This document shows, one piece after another, positions 1 to 5,091 of a stretch of DNA of 7,282 nt (position 1 is the stretch's first letter; each line of letters begins with the position of its first letter). Source of the DNA: Caldifarciminota bacterium (GTDB lineage Bacteria > Hydrothermota > E44-bin80). The position numbers were made by a program, and so were the translations under genes. The notes under the pieces were generated by a model. The model was not told the origin of the DNA. It did no database searches and worked only from the letters and a program-made list of their open reading frames with translations. The stretch is from assembly GCA_023127905.1 (NCBI GenBank), contig JAGMEZ010000192.1, forward strand, positions 1 to 7,282, written 5' to 3'.

Positions 1-1637
1 TACCTGTTGGGATAATTCATGGTGCGACCAAAAACCACTTTAGAAACGCTATCTGGACAAACGATCTCTGGCACTACTGTGGTATTGAACTCAATCTTTT
101 CGGAGATCCTGAAATGACTGTGCGGCTCAGTGCGACAAATGAACCTTACGTTGATATGACGAATAAAATCCTTAATGACGATAATAATAATGGTACATGG
201 GAGCCAGGTGAATATGCTGAGCTTACTGTAACCCTCACTAATGGAGGGGGAGTTAATGCAACAAATGTCCAGGCTGTATTGAGGGCAACGACAAATAGTC
301 AGTATGTAGATATCAGTGATTCCACGTCTACATTTGGTACAATTCCTATCTGTGGTTCTACTGACAATTCAACTGATCCATATAAACTAACAGCAATCCC
401 TGGTACACCAAGCGGTACTATTATTGAATTTACGCTTCACGTTACTGCTGACGGAGGCTATTCATGGGATCCAACCTTTACATTGGCAGTTGCAAACCCG
501 TATTTCGACCATAATATAGGAAATGTAAAATTTACCGTTACAAATAATGGAATTTGTGGATTTATAGATGATAGTCAAATCCAGGGGAGTGGATTCCATT
601 ATCCAATAACTGGTGATCAATACATCTATATCGGTTCCGTATGGGCTGGGAATAATCCAGGCTATATAGTAAACAGGGATTACTCAGCAGAGAATTCTGG
701 AGACTGGCAAGCAATTGAAGGAGTGTTGGGTGACGGTACATTCTACTCAGACCAGGATTCATGGGCGAGGTATGATGATTCCGGCATGAGTTTACCGAAG
801 GGACTTAGCTGTTCACAGGATGGATGGGCATGGTCTGACGCTCCCGGTGAAGATTATGTTATTATGAGATACATTTTCAGAAATGAAGGTTTATTTGCAA
901 TCAATGGTCTCTATTTCGGGCAATTTATGGATTGGAATATGGGAGATGCCGATAGTAACTCAGGTGATGTAGACCTTTCAAGAAATCTTATCTATATGTA
1001 TGGTTCGGGAACGAAGTATGTCGGAATTGGGTTACTTGATCCGTCTTCAGCGACAAATATTACATTCATTTACAATCCCGATTTTGTTGTACCAAATGGA
1101 TACATTCTCGATTCTCATAAGGATTGGTTCCTAAAGGGAATGCTCAGTACCCAAACCGCTTCTCCATGGGGAGACTGGTCAGTATGTATATCATCAGGAC
1201 CGTTTGTTCTTTATCCAGGAGATTCTTCAGTCTTTGCAATAGCTGTTCTTGGTGGTGAGGATGCTTCTGATATGCAGGTAAATTATGATAACGCTCTGGC
1301 ACGATATGGATCCATTGGGATTGTAAAGGAACCAAGTATTATTAAAGACCCTTCAGCCTTTTCAATATCAAAAATCTATCCTCAACCATTCTCTTCAATG
1401 GTAACCATTGAATATACAGTACCGAGAAAATGCTGGGTTTCACTCAATGTTTATGATGTAATGGGAAGACTGGTGAGAACTGTTGCCAATTTAGAGCAAT
1501 CGGTAGGTATGCACAGTGTACAGTGGAATGGAAAGATGAATGATGGTAGGGCTGCGACATCAGGAGTCTATTTTTGCCGACTTACAATAGAGGGAAATGA
1601 AATAAAAAAGACGAAAAAATTACTAATTGTAAGATAA
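1..1637 (+). CDS. Secreted C25 (gingipain-type) peptidase-like protein with C-terminal sorting domain, 5'-truncated
   Basis: The frame is open from base 3 and has no start inside the window, so only the last 544 residues are present; the ATG at 114 is internal. The first 40 residues, with ELNLFGDPEM, match the usual end of a peptidase C25 catalytic domain (the conserved 'GDP' segment). Residues about 49-166 form an Ig-like domain opening with an acidic DDNNNGTWEPGE stretch, which often follows C25 domains. Residues about 183-440 are Gly/Asp/Trp-rich and not assigned to a family. Residues about 449-544 resemble a FlgD-like/type IX sorting domain: IYPQPF, VYDVMGRLVRT, SGVYFCRL and a basic KKTKKLLIVR end. 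The likely role is an exported cysteine protease or surface protein, but the catalytic His and Cys lie outside the window, so activity cannot be judged. It converges on the next gene, with 26 bases between the stops and no clear terminator hairpin. Confidence 0.85.
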   Translation, partial: PVGIIHGATKNHFRNAIWTNDLWHYCGIELNLFGDPEMTVRLSATNEPYVDMTNKILNDDNNNGTWEPGEYAELTVTLTNGGGVNATNVQAVLRATTNSQYVDISDSTSTFGTIPICGSTDNSTDPYKLTAIPGTPSGTIIEFTLHVTADGGYSWDPTFTLAVANPYFDHNIGNVKFTVTNNGICGFIDDSQIQGSGFHYPITGDQYIYIGSVWAGNNPGYIVNRDYSAENSGDWQAIEGVLGDGTFYSDQDSWARYDDSGMSLPKGLSCSQDGWAWSDAPGEDYVIMRYIFRNEGLFAINGLYFGQFMDWNMGDADSNSGDVDLSRNLIYMYGSGTKYVGIGLLDPSSATNITFIYNPDFVVPNGYILDSHKDWFLKGMLSTQTASPWGDWSVCISSGPFVLYPGDSSVFAIAVLGGEDASDMQVNYDNALARYGSIGIVKEPSIIKDPSAFSISKIYPQPFSSMVTIEYTVPRKCWVSLNVYDVMGRLVRTVANLEQSVGMHSVQWNGKMNDGRAATSGVYFCRLTIEGNEIKKTKKLLIVR

Positions 1638-1663
1638 TTGCAGTTTTTCCCAAGCTGACTGAG

Positions 1664-2221
1664 TTACTTCCAGGTAATTTTGAGGTTTTTTTCAGGAAGA
1701 TAGTATCTTTTGGTTATGTAGAATATTTTATTGTCATTTTTTGTTTTTATACTGTCAGGTTCTATAGAAAAATTAATTTCTTTATATGACAGTGATGTTT
1801 CAATGATAAGAGACGTTTTATCTATTTTTTCTTCCCAGAATTTCTTAAGGATATAAGTGGCACTTTTTTGTTTTAGCTTTTGATTGTATTCCACAAATAC
1901 TGTTTCTACTCCAATGGGTTCAAAATGCAGTGACCACTCTATTCCTTTCTCGCTTTTTGTGTAATCAATGGGATTTTTAGGGTCTAACGCTTTTATCTTT
2001 TCCGGGTATATATTGGTGTTATTTATAAAAAACGGATAAAACATATTTACCAACATTTCAAAGTCGGATCTGTTTTCAAAAAAATATAAACCCTGAATGA
2101 TTACACTGTTTTCCTTTAATTTAATTGTTGTCTCTTCCTTATAAAATTTTATTGGTATCTCTGCAAAGGAGTATAAAATAAAACAGAAGATAAAAAGTAT
2201 TGAAATGATTATTCTTTTCAT
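1664..2221 (-). CDS. Small secreted protein of unknown function
   Basis: This encodes 185 residues from the ATG at 2221. A GTG directly upstream at 2224 could also serve. A weak GAG-type ribosome site lies 9 bases before the ATG and 6 before the GTG. The N-terminus (MKRIIISILFIFCFILYSFA) is a clear Sec signal peptide with probable cleavage after SFA. The mature part of about 165 residues is rich in Lys, Glu, Ile and aromatics, has no further membrane segment and no Cys pairs, and looks like a beta-rich domain. The segment around VETVFVEYNQKLK...ATYIL loosely recalls DUF4424-like secreted beta proteins, but that is a weak impression. It has its own sigma-70 type promoter with an overlapping inverted repeat, so it is probably regulated separately from the GYD gene upstream. 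Confidence 0.8.
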   Translation of the reverse strand: MKRIIISILFIFCFILYSFAEIPIKFYKEETTIKLKENSVIIQGLYFFENRSDFEMLVNMFYPFFINNTNIYPEKIKALDPKNPIDYTKSEKGIEWSLHFEPIGVETVFVEYNQKLKQKSATYILKKFWEEKIDKTSLIIETSLSYKEINFSIEPDSIKTKNDNKIFYITKRYYLPEKNLKITWK

Positions 2222-2263
2222 CACAAATATCTCGTAGAATTTTTAATATTTTTCTTGCTCTCA

Positions 2264-2289
2264 ATCATTTATTAAGATAAATAAATGAT
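2264..2289. repeat. Perfect 10-bp inverted repeat over the -10 box (candidate operator)
   Basis: ATCATTTATT (2264-2273) and its exact reverse complement AATAAATGAT (2280-2289) flank the 6-base spacer AAGATA. The right arm covers most of the -10 hexamer and the centre falls at the predicted transcription start. A hairpin of the whole repeat would therefore not be in the transcript, which favours a protein-binding operator. It has only two G:C pairs and no T-run directly after it, so it is a poor terminator. Confidence 0.5.
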
Positions 2290-2313
2290 AGCATTTTTAT
2301 AGAAGTATGTCAA
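2285..2313 (-). promoter_or_regulatory. Sigma-70 type promoter for the small secreted protein
   Basis: Read on the minus strand, a perfect -35 TTGACA (2308-2313) is followed after 17 bases by TATCAT (2285-2290), a 5-of-6 match to the -10 consensus. Transcription would begin near 2278, leaving a leader of about 57 bases before the ATG at 2221. It sits in the 100-odd-base gap after the GYD gene. This is the best promoter match seen in the window. Confidence 0.7.
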
Positions 2314-2333
2314 GGAAAATTTCAGAGACCTTT

Positions 2334-2630
2334 CTATATTTCTTTCGCTAATTCGAGAAACCTTTTGTAAGGTATTGCAGTCCAACTATCCGCACTTGAT
2401 GCACCAAGTGAAAGGCTTATCATTGACACCTTACAGGCAATTTCTTCAGTAGGTGCCTCATAAATGTCCAGAAAATCGTAGGACCCTAAGAGCGCATAAT
2501 GAGAAATAAACTTTACGCCTGGACACTTTTTTTTCACTTTCTTAATCCACTCATCGCCAATTGCAGCCCTATCCTTCATCCTTTTTGTTAGCTCAGGTGA
2601 AAGCTTTGTCATTAATATATATGTTGGCAT
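2334..2630 (-). CDS. GYD-domain protein
   Basis: This encodes 98 residues and fits the whole length of the GYD family (Pfam GYD), small alpha/beta proteins of unknown function. The N-terminal strand is PTYILMTKLSPE, followed by a lysine-rich helix and the family-type core HYALLGSYDFLDIYEAP, in which GSYD is the local form of the G-x-YD motif. A conserved-looking end follows with ADSWTAIPYKRF. There is no signal peptide, so it is probably cytoplasmic. Two ATGs stand in tandem (2633 and 2630). The strong AAGGAGGT ribosome site ends directly against the first one, leaving about 4 bases between GGAGG and the second, so the second is preferred. It lies 28 bases after recO on the same strand and is probably co-transcribed with it. 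Members have been suggested to be small-ligand or stress proteins, but nothing here shows the substrate. Confidence 0.85.
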   Translation of the reverse strand: MPTYILMTKLSPELTKRMKDRAAIGDEWIKKVKKKCPGVKFISHYALLGSYDFLDIYEAPTEEIACKVSMISLSLGASSADSWTAIPYKRFLELAKEI

Positions 2631-2658
2631 CATACCTCCTTTTTCATTACTTCTTCCT

Positions 2659-3465
2659 TTATCCCTGTAAATTGGGCACAGTCTTTCTGTCTGTATTGTA
2701 TAGGTTAAAGGGTTTTCCTTTTATAAAAATATCCAGTGTCTTCAGTGTTCCATGGCTGTGATAATTGAACCAGTTTGATAATAGAAGAAAAACCTTCCTA
2801 AAATCTTCTGTTTCTATCTCTTTGTAGTTACCGTCTTCCTTCTGTTGTTGAACTGTTTTCATAAAATGATAGACTGATTTATTTATTTCCACCGCAGCTG
2901 AATCTGCCATTCTGCATACCTCACATACAATACCACCTTTTTCATTAGAGAAATAAAGAGGGAGAGAACTTTTTTTTTCACACACTTTACATTTTTCGAG
3001 TTCAATCCTGAAACCAAGGAGATCGGCGCCTTTTAGAAGAAATGAAACCAGCGTGAAAGGAAGATATTTCTTTTTTCTCTTATCTATTCTGTGCAATGTG
3101 AATAGTGAATACTGATAAAGTGTCTTTGAAACCTGTTCTGTTGCAAGAAGAGAAGATAGAAAGTCTGCAACAACAGAAGCATAATTGAACCTGAGAAGGT
3201 CATTGTGAATACCGCCAAAGTATTCGACCATTTCTGCTTCCCTAACGAGATGCAGCTCACGTGTTTCTTTCTTATAAAATACTATTTCAGAATTAACAAA
3301 GCTCTGAAGAGCTGCACTCATTCTGCTTTTCGGATTTCTAACACCCTTTGCTATGAGTTTTATCTTCCCAAATCCTTCGCTGAAGGCAGTGATAATTCGG
3401 CTGGTTTCGCGATAATCCATTCCCTTTAGAACTATGACCTGTGTCTTTTTTATACGTTCTTTCAT
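2659..3465 (-). CDS. recO: DNA repair protein RecO
   Basis: RecO anneals SSB-coated single strands and, with RecR, helps load RecA in the RecFOR gap-repair pathway. The 268 residues match the family's usual length and order. An N-terminal OB-fold (about 5-80) carries VIVLKGMDYRETSRIITAFS and FGKIKLIAKGVRNPKSR, both typical of RecO. A helical middle (about 85-150) follows, then a four-cysteine zinc site (C159, C162, C181, C184). The C-terminal helical part holds NWFNYHSHGTLKTLDIFI, resembling the family's closing region. The ATG overlaps the Nudix stop in an ATGA arrangement. No Shine-Dalgarno sequence is visible before it, so translation is probably coupled to the Nudix gene. No key residue appears missing. 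Confidence 0.95.
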   Translation of the reverse strand: MKERIKKTQVIVLKGMDYRETSRIITAFSEGFGKIKLIAKGVRNPKSRMSAALQSFVNSEIVFYKKETRELHLVREAEMVEYFGGIHNDLLRFNYASVVADFLSSLLATEQVSKTLYQYSLFTLHRIDKRKKKYLPFTLVSFLLKGADLLGFRIELEKCKVCEKKSSLPLYFSNEKGGIVCEVCRMADSAAVEINKSVYHFMKTVQQQKEDGNYKEIETEDFRKVFLLLSNWFNYHSHGTLKTLDIFIKGKPFNLYNTDRKTVPNLQG

Positions 3466-3971
3466 TGTAATATATTAGATTTTCCTTTATAAATATCTCT
3501 TATGATTTCTCTGTGGCTTTTAAATGGTATTTTAGGTAAATCTATAAAATTAAAATAACAAATGTCAATAGCATCATCTCCGGCTTTTGCTTCTCCTTTT
3601 ATGACATCAAGGACATATGCAAGAACAATGACGCTTTTATATCTCCATCCCTTCTGCTGATAAACACCAAGCAATTCTTTTATCCTGCAGTCAAGGTTGG
3701 TTTCTTCCTTTATTTCCCGGACAATGCACTTCTCTGAAGTTTCGTTTACTTCAATAAAACCTGTTGGCAGTGTCCATTTACCAATACAGGGTTCCACACC
3801 CCGCTTAATAAGAAGAATTTTATTCTCTCTATCGAGGATTATGCCAGCCACAACAGGAACGGGATTTTCATAAATAAATTCATTGCATGTTTTACAATAT
3901 AATCTGACTGTCTCATTTTCCTTTTGTGAGACAAGCTTTTCACCGCATTGAGGGCAAAATAGAAGTTTCAT
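3462..3971 (-). CDS. Nudix hydrolase with N-terminal zinc ribbon
   Basis: This encodes 169 residues. Residues 1-35 form a zinc ribbon (C6, C9, C26, C29; CPQCG then CKTC) followed by the ENPVPVVAG link typical of the Nudix_N_2 type. The Nudix box spans residues 71-93 and has every metal-binding position: G71, E77, then REIKEE at 85-90; the usual late Gly is Asn92. The fold hydrolyses nucleoside diphosphates linked to another group, such as ADP-ribose, NADH or damaged nucleotides. NudC's SQPWPFPxS motif is absent, so the substrate cannot be named. An in-frame TGA four codons upstream makes the ATG at 3971 the first possible start, yet no ribosome-binding site precedes it. Its stop overlaps the recO start, which fits a nucleotide-sanitation plus DNA-repair pair, though the functional link is inference. 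Confidence 0.93.
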   Translation of the reverse strand: MKLLFCPQCGEKLVSQKENETVRLYCKTCNEFIYENPVPVVAGIILDRENKILLIKRGVEPCIGKWTLPTGFIEVNETSEKCIVREIKEETNLDCRIKELLGVYQQKGWRYKSVIVLAYVLDVIKGEAKAGDDAIDICYFNFIDLPKIPFKSHREIIRDIYKGKSNILQ

Positions 3972-3979
3972 ACAAAGAG

Positions 3980-4006
3980 ATTGTCACACAATTAATGGAA
4001 AGTCAA
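3980..4006 (-). promoter_or_regulatory. Possible promoter for the Nudix-recO unit
   Basis: On the minus strand TTGACT (4001-4006, 5 of 6) is followed after 15 bases by GACAAT (3980-3985), a poor -10 match with short spacing. It lies in the 79-base gap after the anti-sigma gene. Only 8 bases separate the hexamer from the Nudix ATG, so a transcript from here would be leaderless or nearly so, which would fit the lack of a Shine-Dalgarno sequence. Tentative. Confidence 0.25.
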
Positions 4007-4050
4007 GAAAAATTGCCGCAGAGATACATAACCTTAACATCTCCCCCTGT

Positions 4051-4497
4051 TTATGTTCCGCCGAGACGATGTGATGGGGCGGTGTAAAAGACAATACTGT
4101 CAGAGGAAGGTGATTCGTACCTCGTCTTATATTTACTTTTTATCTCTTCGTGCTGGCTCTTCTCCTTATCAAGGAAGATGTTGGTTACGGACATAAGAAG
4201 AATACCGAGAAATAGAGTAGCAACGGCATAGTATAGTTTTACAGGTCTTTTTAGAAAAGAAAAAGGGTTAAACCGTTGCTCTATATTAATTCTTTTTTTA
4301 ATAAGTTGATAAACATTATTACTTGGTGAGAACTCTTTCTTATCTTCCATACTCGCAAAAAGGATTTCCATATTATTAATTTCTTCTTGGCATTTTTTGC
4401 AAACTAAAAGATGTTCATTGATTCTCATTTCTAACACAGTATCAAGTTCACCAAGAAGGTAATCGATAATGTGTTTTTTTAATTCTTTACAATCCAT
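4051..4497 (-). CDS. Zinc-finger anti-sigma factor, single-pass membrane protein
   Basis: This encodes 148 residues. The cytoplasmic N-terminus carries the zinc-binding anti-sigma (ZAS, zf-HC2) signature: C3, then H29-x3-C33-x2-C36 after the helix with DYLLGELD. A linker of about 50 residues follows, then one membrane segment (about 88-109, YYAVATLFLGILLMSVTNIF) and a short charged outer tail of about 39 residues. Such proteins hold an ECF sigma factor inactive at the inner membrane until a signal or proteolysis releases it. The cognate sigma gene lies directly upstream, 59 bases away on the same strand. A strong site (AGGAGG) sits 4 bases before the ATG. The tail is too short for a sensor domain, so sensing may rely on another protein, perhaps the co-encoded lipoprotein (inference). 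Confidence 0.9.
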   Translation of the reverse strand: MDCKELKKHIIDYLLGELDTVLEMRINEHLLVCKKCQEEINNMEILFASMEDKKEFSPSNNVYQLIKKRINIEQRFNPFSFLKRPVKLYYAVATLFLGILLMSVTNIFLDKEKSQHEEIKSKYKTRYESPSSDSIVFYTAPSHRLGGT

Positions 4498-4556
4498 AAT
4501 TCCTCCTATTTATAGTCTCTTGAATTCTCATGCAATCCCTGTTAATTATGTTTTTG

Positions 4557-5087
4557 TTATCTGTGGTTAAATCTTTTCAATATTTTTTGCATCTTTTTCA
4601 ACCCCTGATGCATTCTTGTCTTTACCGTTCCGAGCGGACAGCCTATAATTTCTGATATTTCCTTGTACTTCATTCCCTGATAGAACTTAAGAATAATGAC
4701 AACCCGCTGGGTCTCGGGCACCTTCATTAATGCTTTTTGTATATGGACCTTTCTAATTACATCGATGCAAGGATTGTGTTTCTCCTTTAAAATACATTTG
4801 TAGTCCGATATTTCATTTCGCATTTTTCTCAAGGTTTTGTAAGAAAGGTTTGTTGCTACACGGAAGAGCCAGTTTTTAAGTTTGCCATTCTCTACAAGAT
4901 TAGATACAAACAATTTAATGAATGTCTCTTCAAGAATGTCTTCAGCAAGGTCCCAATTACAAAGTAGTTTCAGAAGGTAATTAAAAATTCGTGCACTGTA
5001 ACGATTGTATAGAGATTCAAATGCCTTAGCATCGCCATTTTTGAATAGATGGTAAAGGGAAAATGAATCTAAATTATTATAGTTAAT
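4557..5087 (-). CDS. ECF-type RNA polymerase sigma factor with apparent ATT start
   Basis: Translated from ATT at 5087 this is 176 residues, a normal ECF length. Region 2 covers about 22-90: FESLYNRY, the AEDILEETF segment (48-56) and the -10-recognising WLFRVATNLSYKTLRK (73-88). Region 4 covers about 116-172 and includes LMKVPETQR and the helix-turn-helix EISEIIGCPLGTVKTRM that reads the -35. The frame is open back to a TAA at 5112-5114, but has no ATG, GTG or TTG before a TTG at 4913. That TTG falls in the middle of region 2 and would give a useless fragment. A purine-rich ribosome site (GGAGAGGA, 5096-5103) lies 8 bases before ATT 5087, which itself lies 4 bases after the lipoprotein stop, pointing to coupled translation. 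Downstream is its anti-sigma partner. A +1 frameshift from the lipoprotein or a base error are the alternatives. Confidence 0.88.
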   Translation of the reverse strand: MNYNNLDSFSLYHLFKNGDAKAFESLYNRYSARIFNYLLKLLCNWDLAEDILEETFIKLFVSNLVENGKLKNWLFRVATNLSYKTLRKMRNEISDYKCILKEKHNPCIDVIRKVHIQKALMKVPETQRVVIILKFYQGMKYKEISEIIGCPLGTVKTRMHQGLKKMQKILKRFNHR

Positions 5088-5091
5088 GCGA

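Noticed and set aside
1638..1663. Terminator between the convergent genes
   Set aside because: No stem of useful length followed by a T-run could be found in the 26-base gap or its edges.
2264..2300. The 10-bp inverted repeat as a terminator
   Set aside because: The stem is almost all A:T and no T-run follows directly on the minus strand. The T-run on the plus side serves no nearby plus-strand gene.
2561..3429. Plus-strand reading frames at 2561-2761 and 3205-3429
   Set aside because: Both lie opposite well-supported genes (GYD and recO), have no ribosome sites and encode no recognisable features.
4021..4043. GAGAT...ATCTC hairpin between the anti-sigma and Nudix genes as a terminator
   Set aside because: The stem is only 5 bp with a 13-base loop, and no T-run follows closely enough; probably chance.
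4557..4913. Reading the sigma factor as a 118-residue protein from TTG at 4913
   Set aside because: It would cut away the first half of region 2, while the frame upstream encodes the missing sigma region 2 residues without a stop.
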